Position numbers and translations under genes: made by a program
Shown here: piece after piece, positions 28,763 through 40,355 of the stretch
Position numbering within the stretch: the first letter of the stretch is position 1
Layout: each line of letters begins with the position of its first letter
DNA from: Yersinia vastinensis
Lineage (GTDB): Bacteria > Pseudomonadota > Gammaproteobacteria > Enterobacterales > Enterobacteriaceae
Length of the DNA: 64,000 nt
Reading direction: 5' to 3'
NCBI RefSeq assembly: GCF_902726565.1
Contig: NZ_CACVAF010000001.1
Span: forward strand, 496,001-560,000
Notes under the pieces: generated by a model
What the model was told of the DNA's origin: nothing
Databases searched by the model: none
What the model saw: only the letters and a program-made list of their open reading frames with translations

Positions 28763-29860
28763 ATGGCTAAGCAGACCCCTCTGTATGATCAGCACGTGGC
28801 ATGCGGTGCACGCATGGTAGATTTTCATGGCTGGATGATGCCATTGCATTATGGTTCCCAAATCGACGAACACCATATCGTGCGTACCGATGCTGGTATG
28901 TTCGATGTCTCGCATATGACTATTGTCGACCTGCACGGTGCCCGCACCCGTGAGTTCTTACGTTATTTATTGGCCAATGATGTTGCCAAACTGACCCAGC
29001 CGGGCAAAGCCCTTTACACTGGGATGCTGAATGCTTCCGGTGGTGTCATCGATGATTTAATTGTCTACTTCCTGCGCGAAGACTATTTCCGTTTAGTGGT
29101 TAACTCTGCCACCCGCGATAAAGACTTGGACTGGATAATTCAGCATGCGCAGCCTTATCAGGTTGATGTCACTGTACGTGATGACTTGGCGCTGGTTGCG
29201 GTACAAGGCCCCACAGCACAGCAGAAAGTGGCTACTTTACTGACCCCTGAACAGCAACAAGCCATTTCGGGCATGAAGCCGTTTTTTGGTATTCAAGTTG
29301 ACGATTTGTTTATCGCCACTACGGGTTATACCGGTGAAGCCGGTTATGAAATCGCGTTGCCAAAAGATCGGGTAGTTGAATTCTGGCAGCAATTGTTGGC
29401 AGCGGGTGTGAAACCTGCTGGGCTGGGCGCGCGCGATACTTTGCGTTTGGAAGCCGGGATGAACCTCTACGGTCAGGAAATGGATGAGGGTATTTCACCA
29501 CTCGCCGCCAATATGGGGTGGACTGTAGCTTGGCTGCCAGAGGACCGTCAGTTTATTGGCCGTGAAGCACTGGAACAGCAACGTGCCAACGGCACAGAGC
29601 AACTGGTCGGCTTGATCATGACCGAAAAAGGCGTATTACGTAATGAGTTGCCAGTGCATTTCTCTGATGCTTCGGGCAATCAGCATGTAGGGGTGATAAC
29701 CAGCGGTTCTTTCTCACCCACACTGGGCTTCAGTATTGCGTTAGCGCGTGTTCCTGCGGGTATCGGTGAAAGCGCAGTGGTACAAATCCGTAACCGTGAA
29801 ATGCCGGTACGGGTCACAAAACCGGGTTTTGTGCGGGCGGGTAAACCGGTCGCGCTGTAA
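28763..29860 (+). CDS. gcvT: Glycine cleavage system T protein (aminomethyltransferase)
   Basis: The T protein transfers the methylene group from aminomethyl-lipoyl-H protein to tetrahydrofolate and releases ammonia. From ATG 28763 ([21 protein letters not shown]) it has 365 aa; the in-frame ATG five codons upstream lies within the GAAGGGAATAAAG ribosome-site region. Family segments are [11 protein letters not shown] (about residues 93-103), [14 protein letters not shown] (about 189-202) and [16 protein letters not shown] (about 223-238). The gene is first in gcvTHP, followed by gcvH 69 nt later. Confidence 0.96.
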   Translation: MAKQTPLYDQHVACGARMVDFHGWMMPLHYGSQIDEHHIVRTDAGMFDVSHMTIVDLHGARTREFLRYLLANDVAKLTQPGKALYTGMLNASGGVIDDLIVYFLREDYFRLVVNSATRDKDLDWIIQHAQPYQVDVTVRDDLALVAVQGPTAQQKVATLLTPEQQQAISGMKPFFGIQVDDLFIATTGYTGEAGYEIALPKDRVVEFWQQLLAAGVKPAGLGARDTLRLEAGMNLYGQEMDEGISPLAANMGWTVAWLPEDRQFIGREALEQQRANGTEQLVGLIMTEKGVLRNELPVHFSDASGNQHVGVITSGSFSPTLGFSIALARVPAGIGESAVVQIRNREMPVRVTKPGFVRAGKPVAL

Positions 29861-29920
29861 ATTTGTCTGTCATTATTCCGAATTAAACGAGCCAACATTT
29901 TTCGGCTCAACCCTTTTTAA

Positions 29921-30316
<396 letters not shown>

Positions 30317-30325
30317 ATGAAGTTA

Positions 30326-30470
30326 GGGCTATTTTATTTGCCATTTTGAGTCTGGGCGGTGCTCAGAATCCTTACCTACTCATGATTTACAAGGTCATGG
30401 TGTAGGTTCTGGTTCTGGTGCACTGTCTGAGTCCAAATTGCCTGCAACAATGACGCCCTATGAGAAAGCC
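30326..30470. repeat. Dispersed intergenic repeat, copy B (inside gcvTHP, between gcvH and gcvP)
   Basis: This segment repeats, in order, the blocks of copy A after ubiI (see 28171-28375). It sits within the operon and may influence the relative expression of gcvH and gcvP by forming RNA structure, for example through CTACTCATGATTTACAAGG and the nearby CATGGTGTAG. Confidence 0.7.
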
Positions 30471-30510
30471 CAGCTTCCCGTCCCATGCTCTATTCAGGAA
30501 TTTGTAGCAA

Positions 30511-33390
30511 ATGACTCAAAATCTCAGCCAGCTCGAACATAACGATGCTTTTATTCAGCGCCATATTGGCTCCTCCGCTGAACAGCAGCAACAGATGTTG
30601 GCCGCCGTTGGCGCCAGCTCGTTAAGTACCTTAATCCAGCAGATTGTCCCGGCAGATATCCAATTGCCAAGCCCGCCACCAGTCGGTGATGCTGCGACGG
30701 AACATCAAGCATTGGCGGAACTTAAAGGGATTGCCAGCCAGAATCAGCGCTATAAATCTTATATTGGTATGGGTTACAGCCCGGTGCTGACGCCACCGGT
30801 TATTCTGCGTAATATGCTGGAAAACCCAGGTTGGTACACAGCCTATACTCCTTATCAGCCTGAAGTTTCTCAAGGTCGCCTCGAAGCACTGTTGAATTTC
30901 CAGCAATTGACTCAAGACTTGACCGGTCTGGACTTGGCATCTGCCTCTTTATTGGATGAAGCGACTGCTGCGGCTGAATCTATGGCGTTGGCCAAACGCG
31001 CCAGTAAGCTAAAAGATGCGAATCGTTTCTTTGTTGCCGATGATGTGCACCCGCAAACGTTAGATGTAGTCAAAACCCGTGCAGAAACTTTTGGGTTTGA
31101 AGTCATTGTTGATAGCGCAGACAAAGTGCTGGAGTTGGAGGGCGTTTTTGGTGTGCTGCTGCAACAAGTGGGCACGACCGGCGAATTGCATGATTACTCA
31201 GCACTGCTATCTGAACTGAAAAAACGTAAGATTATTACCAGTGTTGCCGCCGATATTATGGCATTAGTGCTGCTCACTGCTCCGGGTAAACAGGGCGCTG
31301 ATGTGGCCTTTGGTTCGGCACAGCGCTTCGGTGTGCCGATGGGCTACGGTGGCCCACATGCCGCTTTCTTCGCTTGTCGTGACGAATTTAAACGTTCGAT
31401 GCCGGGCCGGATTATCGGGGTATCCCGTGATGCAGCCGGCAATACCGCGTTGCGTATGGCGATGCAAACCCGTGAGCAACATATTCGCCGCGAAAAAGCC
31501 AATTCCAATATTTGTACTTCTCAGGTGCTATTGGCGAATATCGCCAGCTTGTATGCGGTATATCATGGCCCGCAGGGCTTGCAGCGTATCGCTGGCCGCA
31601 TTCATCGCATGACCGATATTTTGGCTGCTGGCTTGCAGCAGGCCGGTTTGACTCTGCGCTTCCAGCACTGGTTCGATACCTTAACTGTTGAGGTTAAAGA
31701 CAAAGCGGCAGTGCTGGCTCGAGCATTGAGCTTCGGGATTAACTTGCGCACTGATATTCATGGCGCGGTAGGTGTCACATTGGATGAAACCACCTCCCGT
31801 GAAGATATCCAGACACTGTTTGCTTTATTGGTGGGCGATGACCACGGTTTAGATATTGACCAACTTGATGCCAAAGTGAGTCAGGATAGTCAGTCAATTC
31901 AGCCATCTATGTTACGTCAAGATCCTATTTTGACTCATCCGGTGTTTAACCGTTACCACAGTGAAACCGAAATGATGCGTTATATGCATCGTTTGGAACG
32001 CAAGGATTTGGCGCTGAATCAGGCGATGATTCCGCTGGGTTCTTGCACCATGAAGCTAAATGCGGCGGCTGAAATGATCCCGATCACTTGGCCAGAATTT
32101 GCGGAATTGCACCCATTCTGCCCGCCAGAGCAAGCTGCCGGTTATCAGCAGATGATTGGTCAACTATCACAATGGTTGGTGCAACTGACAGGCTACGATG
32201 CCGTGTGCATGCAGCCAAACTCCGGTGCGCAAGGTGAATATGCCGGATTGCTGGCTATCCGCCGTTACCATGAGAGTCGTAATCAGGCGAGTCGTCATAT
32301 CTGTTTGATCCCAAGTTCTGCTCACGGTACGAACCCCGCATCTGCACAAATGGCTGGAATGTCTGTGGTGGTCGTGGCTTGTGATAAACAAGGCAATATT
32401 GATTTGCATGATTTGCGCCAAAAAGCGGGCGAGGCGGGGGATGAACTGTCTTGTATTATGGTGACTTACCCGTCAACACACGGGGTGTATGAAGAAACCA
32501 TCCGTGAAGTTTGCCAGATTGTTCATCAGTTTGGCGGTCAAGTTTACCTTGATGGTGCGAACATGAATGCGCAGGTGGGGATTACGACTCCGGGCTATAT
32601 CGGCGCGGATGTCTCTCACCTTAACTTGCACAAAACGTTCTGTATCCCACACGGTGGTGGCGGCCCAGGCATGGGGCCAATTGGTGTTAAAGCGCATTTA
32701 GCACCTTTTGTTCCCGGCCACAGCGTGGTGCAAATTGACGGCATGACCACTCAGCAAGGGGCGGTTTCTGCGGCTCCTTTCGGCAGCGCGTCAATCTTAC
32801 CCATCAGTTGGATGTATATTCGCATGATGGGGGCCGATGGCTTAAAACAAGCCAGTCAGGTTGCTATTTTGAATGCCAACTACATTGCCACTCGCCTGAA
32901 AGGGGCCTATCCGGTGCTGTATACCGGGCACGATGGCCGTGTAGCGCATGAATGTATTTTGGATATTCGCCCGCTGAAAGAAACAACCGGAATCAGTGAG
33001 ATGGACATCGCCAAGCGCTTGATAGACTTCGGTTTCCATGCGCCAACCATGTCCTTCCCAGTGGCCGGCACTTTGATGGTGGAGCCGACTGAATCTGAAA
33101 GTAAAGTCGAGCTAGACCGCTTTATCGATGCCATGTTGGCTATCCGCGCTGAAATCGAGAAGGTAGCCCGCGGTGAATGGCCATTGGAAGATAACCCATT
33201 AGTCAATGCACCTCATACTCAGGGTGAGTTAGTCGGTGACTGGCGGCATCCCTACAGCCGCGAGTTGGCGGTATTCCCTATTGCAGGTGTGATGGAGAAC
33301 AAATACTGGCCGACTGTGAAACGTCTGGATGATGTCTACGGTGACCGTAATCTGTTCTGCTCATGTGTGCCAATGGCTGATTACGAATAG
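30511..33390 (+). CDS. gcvP: Glycine cleavage system P protein (glycine decarboxylase)
   Basis: The PLP enzyme decarboxylates glycine and loads the aminomethyl group on GcvH. It has 959 aa, the full single-chain length of enterobacterial GcvP (fused P1 and P2 halves). The N-terminal half carries the FIQRHIGSS start and [20 protein letters not shown]. The PLP lysine is in [21 protein letters not shown] in the C-terminal half (about residues 706-726). There is no break or frameshift. It is the last gene of gcvTHP, closed by a terminator. Confidence 0.97.
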   Translation: MTQNLSQLEHNDAFIQRHIGSSAEQQQQMLAAVGASSLSTLIQQIVPADIQLPSPPPVGDAATEHQALAELKGIASQNQRYKSYIGMGYSPVLTPPVILRNMLENPGWYTAYTPYQPEVSQGRLEALLNFQQLTQDLTGLDLASASLLDEATAAAESMALAKRASKLKDANRFFVADDVHPQTLDVVKTRAETFGFEVIVDSADKVLELEGVFGVLLQQVGTTGELHDYSALLSELKKRKIITSVAADIMALVLLTAPGKQGADVAFGSAQRFGVPMGYGGPHAAFFACRDEFKRSMPGRIIGVSRDAAGNTALRMAMQTREQHIRREKANSNICTSQVLLANIASLYAVYHGPQGLQRIAGRIHRMTDILAAGLQQAGLTLRFQHWFDTLTVEVKDKAAVLARALSFGINLRTDIHGAVGVTLDETTSREDIQTLFALLVGDDHGLDIDQLDAKVSQDSQSIQPSMLRQDPILTHPVFNRYHSETEMMRYMHRLERKDLALNQAMIPLGSCTMKLNAAAEMIPITWPEFAELHPFCPPEQAAGYQQMIGQLSQWLVQLTGYDAVCMQPNSGAQGEYAGLLAIRRYHESRNQASRHICLIPSSAHGTNPASAQMAGMSVVVVACDKQGNIDLHDLRQKAGEAGDELSCIMVTYPSTHGVYEETIREVCQIVHQFGGQVYLDGANMNAQVGITTPGYIGADVSHLNLHKTFCIPHGGGGPGMGPIGVKAHLAPFVPGHSVVQIDGMTTQQGAVSAAPFGSASILPISWMYIRMMGADGLKQASQVAILNANYIATRLKGAYPVLYTGHDGRVAHECILDIRPLKETTGISEMDIAKRLIDFGFHAPTMSFPVAGTLMVEPTESESKVELDRFIDAMLAIRAEIEKVARGEWPLEDNPLVNAPHTQGELVGDWRHPYSRELAVFPIAGVMENKYWPTVKRLDDVYGDRNLFCSCVPMADYE

Positions 33391-33418
33391 TTTGATACAT
33401 TTCCCTGCTATATCATTT

Positions 33419-33447
33419 AGAGGGTCGCGCAAGCGGCCCTTTTGTTT
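33419..33447 (+). terminator. Intrinsic terminator after gcvP
   Basis: AGGGTCGC, loop GCAA, GCGGCCCT (one G-T pair) followed by TTTGTTTT. Confidence 0.82.
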
Positions 33448-33527
33448 TATTGGTATTCCCGCTATCAATGATTACTCTTACTCTGCAAACGTGAAAACAG
33501 ACTCAGGATCCAATAAGGAGCAAGGAT

Positions 33528-34277
33528 ATGCATAAAAAAGTCGCATTAGTGACAGGGGGTAGTCGGGGAATAGGTCGTGCCACCGCATTACTATTGGCAA
33601 AACACGGCTACCGAGTGGCGGTGAATTACATTAATGATGAGCAGGCAGCCCGACAGGTGGTAGCTGAAATTGCGGCGGCAGGTGGGTTGGCGGTGGCATT
33701 GCAGGCCGATATTGCCGATGAATTACAGGTGATTGCGCTATTTGAAAAACTTGAAGCGCAACTGGGGCCTATCACGGCATTGGTTAATAATGCTGGGATT
33801 TTATTCACACAAACCACCATTGAAGGGCTAACTGCCGAGCGCATTAATCGGGTGTTGGCCACTAACGTGACGGGCTATTTTTTATGCAGTCGAGAGGCGG
33901 TCAAACGCATGGCATTGCGCCACGGCGGCAATGGCGGCGCGATTGTTAATGTCTCTTCTGCTGCTGCCCGTTTGGGGGCTCCTGGCGAATATCTGGATTA
34001 TGCCGCCTCCAAAGGCGCGATTGATACATTGACCATTGGCTTGTCACTAGAAGTCGCGGCTCAAGGTATCAGAGTCAATGGCGTTCGACCGGGTTTAATC
34101 TATACCGACATACATGCCAGTGGCGGTGAACCGGGGCGAGTGGATCGCGTACAAAGTTCGCTGCCAATGAAACGTGGTGGCTATCCGCAAGAAGTGGCAG
34201 AAGCCATTGTCTGGTTGTTGTCAGACAATGCCTCTTATGTCACTGGCAGTGTTCTGGATTTAGCGGGTGGGAAATAA
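33528..34277 (+). CDS. ygfF: YgfF, short-chain dehydrogenase/reductase
   Basis: This 249-aa NAD(P)-dependent oxidoreductase of the SDR family is colinear with E. coli YgfF; its substrate is unknown. The cofactor motif TGGSRGIG is at residues 9-16 and NNAGILF near 86-92. The active-site Tyr and Lys are in YLDYAASKGA (about 158-167), with the catalytic Ser in VNVSSAA upstream. The start ATG follows AAGGAGCAAGGAT. It stands 3' of the gcvP terminator and converges on an HD-domain gene. Confidence 0.93.
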   Translation: MHKKVALVTGGSRGIGRATALLLAKHGYRVAVNYINDEQAARQVVAEIAAAGGLAVALQADIADELQVIALFEKLEAQLGPITALVNNAGILFTQTTIEGLTAERINRVLATNVTGYFLCSREAVKRMALRHGGNGGAIVNVSSAAARLGAPGEYLDYAASKGAIDTLTIGLSLEVAAQGIRVNGVRPGLIYTDIHASGGEPGRVDRVQSSLPMKRGGYPQEVAEAIVWLLSDNASYVTGSVLDLAGGK

Positions 34278-34294
34278 ACTGCCGTACTATTTTG

Positions 34295-34894
34295 TTACTT
34301 TAGCCAGCCTTTTTGCTGCGCGGCCTGTAACTGTGGCAATAAATATCGCCAGATTTCAGGGTAGTATTCAGCCACCATTTGGTTGCGATCAAGGACTTGT
34401 TGCAACCGAATGCCATTTTCTATCCAACTTTGTCCCTCAGTATGCAGGTTAATCAGCATCGGCAAAATGCGGTCTAGTACAGTGGCAAAACGTGCATCGG
34501 CAGTTTCTTCGGCTTCGTACTCATCCCACAATTGAGTAAATTGCGCGCCTAATGCTGATGGCAACATGCCAAATAGTCGTTTGGCGGCGGCGACTTCTTG
34601 CTCATGAATAGCGGCTCTGGCCGCGAGGTCATAAACAATGATGTCGCCAGCATCGATTTCAACAATATCGTGCAGCAGCGCCATTTTTATCACGCGATTG
34701 ATATCGACATCTGGGCCGGTATAAGGGGCAAGGCTCATGGCGGCTACCGCAAAATGCCAACTGTGTTCGGCGGAGTTTTCCTGACGCAAGCTGGCAATCA
34801 CTTTGGTTCGCCGCTGTATATCTTTTAGCTTATCGATTTCCATCAGAAACTGGATAGTCTCTGTCAGTGGGCCAAAATCCAGAACTGATGACAT
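34295..34894 (-). CDS. HD-domain hydrolase (YfbR/YGK1-like)
   Basis: The protein has 199 aa from ATG 34894, which has GAGG six nt upstream; an in-frame ATG four codons earlier is less well placed. It carries a single HD domain of the HD_3 type: ENSAEHSWHFAVAAMSL (first His, about residues 39-55), the HD pair in MALLHDIVEIDAGDIIVYD (about 77-95), and a distal Asp in VLDRILPMLINL (about 141-152). This family includes 5'-deoxynucleotidases such as YfbR, so a nucleotide phosphohydrolase is likely but the substrate is not known. It is convergent with ygfF and divergent from the hemolysin III gene. Confidence 0.82.
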   Translation of the reverse strand: MSSVLDFGPLTETIQFLMEIDKLKDIQRRTKVIASLRQENSAEHSWHFAVAAMSLAPYTGPDVDINRVIKMALLHDIVEIDAGDIIVYDLAARAAIHEQEVAAAKRLFGMLPSALGAQFTQLWDEYEAEETADARFATVLDRILPMLINLHTEGQSWIENGIRLQQVLDRNQMVAEYYPEIWRYLLPQLQAAQQKGWLK

Positions 34895-35130
34895 AGTTAA
34901 CCTCAAAATAAGATGGCAAATAAGCCAATAATAAGTGAACTGATTATCCGCTATTGTTCTCCTTTTTTCGACTTATGAGTCGAAGACACGGAGGGTTACA
35001 TGTGCTGACAGATTATTTAAGCTTACACGTGTACACTGGAATCATTCTCAGTTAACCTGAGTACGGTATTTTTGTGTGGTCATTGTACTTATGGATGAGA
35101 TAACTATTTCATATTTCAGGGTAATCAGTA

Positions 35131-35814
35131 TTGAAGAATAAATCAGCAACACCGACAGCGTCGGCGACTCCCGTAACGACTACCACGCCCGCTTATCCAT
35201 GGGCAGAAGAAATCGCCAATAGCATTAGCCACGGTATTGGGGTGGTATTTGGCATTATTGGTTTGGTTATGCTCTTGGTACAAGCATTAGACAGTGGGGC
35301 CGATACTAAGGCGCTGACCAGCTATAGCCTGTATGGTGGAAGCATCATTTTGCTGTTTCTGGCCTCCACGCTGTATCACGCAGTTCCACATCGTAAGGCA
35401 AAACTCTGGCTCCAGAAGTTTGACCATTGCGCCATTTATATTTTGATTGCCGGGACCTACACCCCTTTTCTTCTGGTGGGATTAGATTCCCCATTAGCAC
35501 GTGGATTGATGGCCGTTATATGGGGGCTGGCGCTGGTTGGCGTCATATTTAAATTGGCTTTTGCTCACCGCTTTGAGGTGCTTTCACTGGTGACCTACCT
35601 GACGATGGGCTGGTTGTCTTTAATTGTGATTTATCAGTTGGCCGTCAAACTTGAGGTAGGTGGGTTGGCGCTGCTAGCCATCGGCGGTTTGTTATATACG
35701 CTGGGCGTGATTTTCTATGCCTCTAAACGCATTCGCTTTGGCCATGCTATTTGGCACGGTTTTGTCCTTGGCGGCAGTGTTTGCCATTTTATGGCGATTT
35801 ATCTGTATGTCTGA
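35131..35814 (+). CDS. trhA: TrhA / hemolysin III family (PAQR) membrane protein
   Basis: This is a 227-aa seven-helix membrane protein of the hemolysin III/PAQR family, corresponding to E. coli YqfA (TrhA), linked to membrane energetics and fluidity. After a Thr/Ala-rich tail of about 22 residues comes [20 protein letters not shown]. Family zinc-site motifs follow: STLYHAVPH (about 79-87), [17 protein letters not shown] and, at the C-terminus, [18 protein letters not shown]. The start is TTG at 35131, with CAGGG about 9 nt upstream; no better start is in frame before the conserved part. Confidence 0.88.
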   Translation: MKNKSATPTASATPVTTTTPAYPWAEEIANSISHGIGVVFGIIGLVMLLVQALDSGADTKALTSYSLYGGSIILLFLASTLYHAVPHRKAKLWLQKFDHCAIYILIAGTYTPFLLVGLDSPLARGLMAVIWGLALVGVIFKLAFAHRFEVLSLVTYLTMGWLSLIVIYQLAVKLEVGGLALLAIGGLLYTLGVIFYASKRIRFGHAIWHGFVLGGSVCHFMAIYLYV

Positions 35815-35827
35815 AATAGCCTTCGTC

Positions 35828-36186
<359 letters not shown>

Positions 36187-36255
36187 GGATATCGCGAAGG
36201 GAGCTAGAGTTATTCGGAGGCCGAATTGTCAGCCTCCTGGTGTTTAATCCAACGA

Positions 36256-37248
36256 TTACTTATCTTCTACCAGCGAATAAGGCAGTGGCTGAATACTGAG
36301 CACACTTTCTACATCATCGCGCACACGTAATACGCTGTCTGATGCCAGATCATTATTCAATACCGCCTGGACCCACACAGTACCGTCACTGAGCTGAACT
36401 GCGGCCAGAACGGTGCCGGTGCGCCGCCAGTTTTCACCTAATTGCCACTCTAAATCTTCACCGGCTGCCGGGACACGATGAGCATTGCCCGCTAACCAGT
36501 AGAGTGCGCGCTTATTAGCGCCACGGTATTTTGCTCTGGCAACCATTTCTTGCCCGGTGTAACAGCCTTTACTGAAGCTGATGCCATTCAACGCCTGAAT
36601 ATTTGTTGCTTGTGGAATAAATTGCGCGCTGTTATCTGTATCAATGATTGGGAAACCGGCTTCAATATCCAACGCCAGCCACTGCTTGCTGTTATTCAGC
36701 TTGGCGCGGTCAGCCAGTTTTTCTACAATTTGTTGCGCTTGTTCGGTATCGGTCACCAAAAGGAAGCGCTCGGCGGGCAGCGAGAAATGCAGCAAAGTGC
36801 AAGTGTCTTGCTGAATAACAGGATGCTCCGCATTAGGCAGTTCGGCAAAGATTTGTGCTAATGCGTCTTTTGCCTGAGCGCCGGCCACGCCTAACAAAAC
36901 AGCGTCAGGTTGTGCAGTGATCGCTACTTTGGAGAACACTGCATATTTCTTCAGCTCACTTAATTGGCTTTCAAGCACACTGCGACGCTCGATAAATGCC
37001 AACCCTTCACCTCGGTAAAATAACCGCAGGTTGCTCCACATCTTTCCTTTAGCATCGCAATGGGCGCAAAGTATGTGCTGGTCAGTGGGAAGGGCATCAA
37101 TATCTGCTGTCACTTGCCCTTGCAGATACTTAACGCGATCGGCACCGGTTAACGTCACCAGTGCCCAGTCATCAAGTGAAATCAAGGTTAATGGCAGCTC
37201 GGAAGCAGCGAGCAGTGGTTGTGCAGCAAATGGAGTGTTATAGGCCAT
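36256..37248 (-). CDS. ygfZ: YgfZ, folate-binding Fe-S cluster repair / tRNA-modifying protein
   Basis: This 330-aa protein of the COG0354 family is related to GcvT and binds tetrahydrofolate. It helps maintain certain Fe-S enzymes such as MiaB. The hallmark [12 protein letters not shown] motif, with the conserved cysteine, lies near residues 227-238. The N-terminal [14 protein letters not shown] block (about 40-53) is typical. It diverges from sdhE-cptA, another conserved pairing. The gap to sdhE (about 200 nt) holds both promoters. Confidence 0.95.
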   Translation of the reverse strand: MAYNTPFAAQPLLAASELPLTLISLDDWALVTLTGADRVKYLQGQVTADIDALPTDQHILCAHCDAKGKMWSNLRLFYRGEGLAFIERRSVLESQLSELKKYAVFSKVAITAQPDAVLLGVAGAQAKDALAQIFAELPNAEHPVIQQDTCTLLHFSLPAERFLLVTDTEQAQQIVEKLADRAKLNNSKQWLALDIEAGFPIIDTDNSAQFIPQATNIQALNGISFSKGCYTGQEMVARAKYRGANKRALYWLAGNAHRVPAAGEDLEWQLGENWRRTGTVLAAVQLSDGTVWVQAVLNNDLASDSVLRVRDDVESVLSIQPLPYSLVEDK

Positions 37249-37454
37249 GGGTTACCCGCATATCAAAAAAGTGCTGTGACTGATGCCCCAATGGTAAAAT
37301 AGCCGGGTAGCTTTGCAAGCAGTTATTCGACGGATTTACCATTATTATCCCAATATCTTAATTAACCATTATTCTGAGGTACAATAACCCCATACACCGA
37401 ATTGGGCGGTTGCCAGCTTCGGACAATATCCTTCATTGAGGAGTCAATCAGGAC

Positions 37455-37721
37455 ATGGAAATCGATAATAAAGCTCGTATTCATTGGGCGTGCCGTCGGG
37501 GTATGCGTGAACTGGATATCTCTATCATGCCGTTTTTCGAATATGAATATGATGGCTTGAGTGACAATGAGAAGCGGGTTTTTATCCGCTTGCTTGAATG
37601 CGATGATCCAGACTTATTTAACTGGCTGATGAATCACGGGGAACCGCAGGACAGCGAACTGCGCCAAATGGTTAAACTGATTCAAGCACGAAATAAAGCC
37701 CGTGGCCCAGTGGCGATGTGA
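37455..37721 (+). CDS. sdhE: SdhE (CptB/YgfY), FAD assembly factor / antitoxin-like protein
   Basis: This 88-aa protein helps insert FAD into SdhA. The conserved RGMRELD motif ([16 protein letters not shown], about residues 14-29) is present. In E. coli the gene was also called cptB in the CptA-CptB toxin-antitoxin proposal. The ATG at 37455 follows GAGGAGTCAATCAGGAC. Its 3' end overlaps the start of cptA by 20 nt, so the two are coupled. Confidence 0.96.
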   Translation: MEIDNKARIHWACRRGMRELDISIMPFFEYEYDGLSDNEKRVFIRLLECDDPDLFNWLMNHGEPQDSELRQMVKLIQARNKARGPVAM

Positions 37722-38127
37722 CCTGCGGGTATCCTGGCACACTCAACTCTTCTCTTTATTGGCACATGGTGTCTTGGTGATATTAACGCTAGTTGCGCCT
37801 TGGCCTCAGGGCTATACCGCGCTTTGGTTGGTATTACTGACGCTAGTGGTGTTTGAGTGTATCCGCAGCCAGAAAAATATTACGTCCTGTCAGGGCGAGA
37901 TCCGGCTAAAACCCGGCAATGTGGTGCTATGGAAAAGACACGAATGGATTGTCGTTAAACAGCCGTGGATCACCCGCTATGGCGTGTTATTAAGTTTGCA
38001 ACAGACGGGAACGCGTTCAATCCACAAACGGTTATGGCTAGCCGCGGATAGCATGTCCGAAGAGGAGTGGCGGCAATTGTGCCTGCTGCTGCGCCATTCA
38101 TTTGGTTCGGATGAGAGTCTTCATTAA
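37702..38127 (+). CDS. cptA: CptA (YgfX), membrane partner of SdhE
   Basis: The protein has 141 aa and two N-terminal membrane segments (about residues 16-34 and 37-53). It starts with GTG at 37702 inside the end of sdhE, giving [15 protein letters not shown], which aligns with the E. coli YgfX start. The [17 protein letters not shown] segment at the C-terminus is typical. E. coli YgfX has been described as a toxin affecting FtsZ and MreB and elsewhere as an SdhE partner. Its stop overlaps the creB start by one base (TAATG), joining it to the downstream two-component genes. Confidence 0.92.
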   Translation: MAQWRCDLRVSWHTQLFSLLAHGVLVILTLVAPWPQGYTALWLVLLTLVVFECIRSQKNITSCQGEIRLKPGNVVLWKRHEWIVVKQPWITRYGVLLSLQQTGTRSIHKRLWLAADSMSEEEWRQLCLLLRHSFGSDESLH

Positions 38128-38825
38128 TGAAACCCTTAATCTGGTTAGTAGAAGATGAACCGAGCATCGCCGATACCTTGATTTATACCTTGGAAAGCGA
38201 AGGTTTTACCCTCCGGTGGTTTGACCGGGGGGAGCCTGCGCTTGCCGCATTGGCTAATGGCGTACCCGCTCTGGCAATAGTGGATATTGGCTTGCCTGAT
38301 ATCAATGGTTTTGACCTCTGTCGCCGCCTGCTATCACAGGTTCCAGATTTGCCCGTGGTTTTTTTAACTGCCCGTAGCGAAGAGCTAGACCGGATTGTCG
38401 GTCTGGAAATGGGGGCTGACGACTATATTGCTAAACCTTTTTCGCCTCGTGAAGTGAGTGCCCGAGTGCGCTCGGTGCTACGGCGTTTACAAAAATCGCA
38501 AACACCGGCGGCTTCTGCCGCTTTACACCAATTTGGTCATTTCACACTGGATGAGGCAGGGGCGCGAGTCACTTATCATCAACAGGTTTTGTGGTTAACT
38601 CGCTATGAATATCTGCTACTAAAGACTCTATTACTGGCACCTGAACGTGTATTCTCACGCCAACAACTGATGGATATCGTTTGGGCGCAGGCAGAAGAGA
38701 GCCAAGACCGCACGGTTGATACTCACATTAAAACCCTGCGCTCAAAGTTGCGGGTAGCTTGTGATGAAGAGTCGCCAATTCGCACGCATCGCGGGTTGGG
38801 CTATAGCCTGACATATCGAACATGA
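38127..38825 (+). CDS. creB: CreB, OmpR-type response regulator
   Basis: This 232-aa protein has a receiver domain (about residues 1-120) and a winged-helix DNA-binding domain (about 130-230). The phosphoacceptor is Asp53 in AIVDIGLPDINGFDL; the acidic pair is DE at 10-11 and the conserved Lys is in DDYIAKPFSPREV. The identity as CreB rests on the following creC and creD and on the cre tag upstream of creD. The start codon overlaps the cptA stop (TAATG). The usual partner creA is not upstream. Confidence 0.9.
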   Translation: MKPLIWLVEDEPSIADTLIYTLESEGFTLRWFDRGEPALAALANGVPALAIVDIGLPDINGFDLCRRLLSQVPDLPVVFLTARSEELDRIVGLEMGADDYIAKPFSPREVSARVRSVLRRLQKSQTPAASAALHQFGHFTLDEAGARVTYHQQVLWLTRYEYLLLKTLLLAPERVFSRQQLMDIVWAQAEESQDRTVDTHIKTLRSKLRVACDEESPIRTHRGLGYSLTYRT

Positions 38826-38835
38826 GCGATGACAC

Positions 38836-40263
38836 ATGAAGATAGGCGTGCGTTTGTTGCTGGGATATTTTTTGATAGTCGCCATTGCCGGTTACTTTGT
38901 CATTCGTATTTTCGTACAAGAAGTTAAGCCCGGTGTACGACGAGCCACTGAGGGGACTTTGGTGGATACGGCGACGCTGCTGGCACAATTTGCTCGCCAA
39001 GATATGTTGCAGAATAAAGTGGCTGGCGGTCAGTTGGCTCAAGCTTTTGCCTCACTGAATCTGCGCCCAATTGGTGCGAATATTGAAGGTATCCGCAAGG
39101 ACCGTAATGAGTATCGTGTTTATCTCACGGATGCCGATGGGCGGGTGATTTTTGATTCATCGGGTAAAGCTGTAGGGCAAGATTATTCACGTTGGAATGA
39201 TGTGTGGTTAACATTGCGGGGTGAGTATGGCGCTCGTAGTAGCCGCACAGACCCCAATGATGAGCAAAGCTCGGTGATGTATGTGGCAGCCCCGGTTATC
39301 GGGGAGAATCAAATTATTGGCGTGCTGAGTGTGGGCAAACCCAATATTTCTATGGCCCCTGTTATCAAGCGTAGTGAACGTAAAATCTTATTGGCCGGCG
39401 GAGTGCTACTGGGCATTGCTTTACTGATCGGCTTGGGATTTGTTTGGTGGATTAATCGAGCTATCGGTAAGTTAGTGGATTATGCCGAGCGTGTTTCCGA
39501 AGGACAGGCCGTGGCCCTGCCCATGATGGGGAGCAGTGAACTGAATGATTTAGCTCGAGCATTAGAAAGCATGCGCCTTAAATTGGACGGTAAAGCCTAC
39601 ATCGAACAATATGTTCATACGCTGACCCATGAATTGAAAAGTCCATTGGCGGCAATTACCGGCGCTGCCGAGCTATTGAGAGAGTCGCCCCCTCCCGCCA
39701 CTGCGCAGCGTTTCCTGATCAATATTGAACAGCAAAGCGCGCGCATCCAACAATTGGTCGATAAAATGTTGATACAGGCTCGACTAGAGAGCCGGGTTGA
39801 TTTTCAACTCACATCATTGGAAATCAGCCACATCATCAAGCAAGCGGTCAATGGCAAAGAAGCTCAGGCTACCCGTCGTGGAATTCGCTTGCAGCTCACC
39901 GGTGTTGATAGTGCGACATTAACTGGCGACGCTCTGTTGTTGAGTCAGGCGCTGACTAATCTGATTGATAATGCACTGGATTTCACCGCACCCGAAGGGG
40001 TGGTTACCGTGAGTGGTCAACGCCAAGATGATGAATACTGGATAACCGTTGAAGATAATGGCAGCGGTATTCCTGATTATGCTCAAGAGAAGATTTTTGA
40101 CCGTTTTTATTCGCTACCGAGAGCTAATAGCCCAAAAAGTACTGGGCTGGGGTTAAATTTTGTGCACGAGGTTGCTGCTATTCACCGAGGGCGTATCGCC
40201 CTTGAAAATCGCCAGCCGCGCGGGGTTCGTGCTCGCCTGACTCTGCCACTAGATATCACTTAA
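38836..40263 (+). CDS. creC: CreC, sensor histidine kinase
   Basis: This 475-aa inner-membrane kinase has membrane segments at about residues 5-27 and 183-205 flanking a periplasmic sensor, followed by a HAMP region (about 206-255). The phosphorylated His265 is in LTHELKSPLAAITGAAELL, and ATPase motifs follow: N box LTNLIDNALDF, G1 VEDNGSGIPD, F and G2 GLGLNFVHEVA. It starts 10 nt after creB. CreC senses an unknown metabolic signal during growth in minimal medium. Length matches E. coli CreC. Confidence 0.92.
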   Translation: MKIGVRLLLGYFLIVAIAGYFVIRIFVQEVKPGVRRATEGTLVDTATLLAQFARQDMLQNKVAGGQLAQAFASLNLRPIGANIEGIRKDRNEYRVYLTDADGRVIFDSSGKAVGQDYSRWNDVWLTLRGEYGARSSRTDPNDEQSSVMYVAAPVIGENQIIGVLSVGKPNISMAPVIKRSERKILLAGGVLLGIALLIGLGFVWWINRAIGKLVDYAERVSEGQAVALPMMGSSELNDLARALESMRLKLDGKAYIEQYVHTLTHELKSPLAAITGAAELLRESPPPATAQRFLINIEQQSARIQQLVDKMLIQARLESRVDFQLTSLEISHIIKQAVNGKEAQATRRGIRLQLTGVDSATLTGDALLLSQALTNLIDNALDFTAPEGVVTVSGQRQDDEYWITVEDNGSGIPDYAQEKIFDRFYSLPRANSPKSTGLGLNFVHEVAAIHRGRIALENRQPRGVRARLTLPLDIT

Positions 40264-40272
40264 TCTGTCGAC

Positions 40273-40314
40273 TTCACTTTCACTTCACATAACCTCATTC
40301 TCCTTTCACTTCAC
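40273..40314 (+). promoter_or_regulatory. cre tag (CreB operator) upstream of creD
   Basis: TTCAC-TTTCAC-TTCAC at 40273-40288 is an exact match to the CreB consensus TTCAC-N6-TTCAC. A further direct pair TTCACTTCAC lies at 40305-40314, so CreB may bind more than one site here. The tag lies about 70-85 nt before creD, which is the classic CreB-activated gene. Confidence 0.85.
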
Positions 40315-40355
40315 CCGCTTAAGCTGCTCCCCTGACCTTAAAAGGAGTGCAAGTT

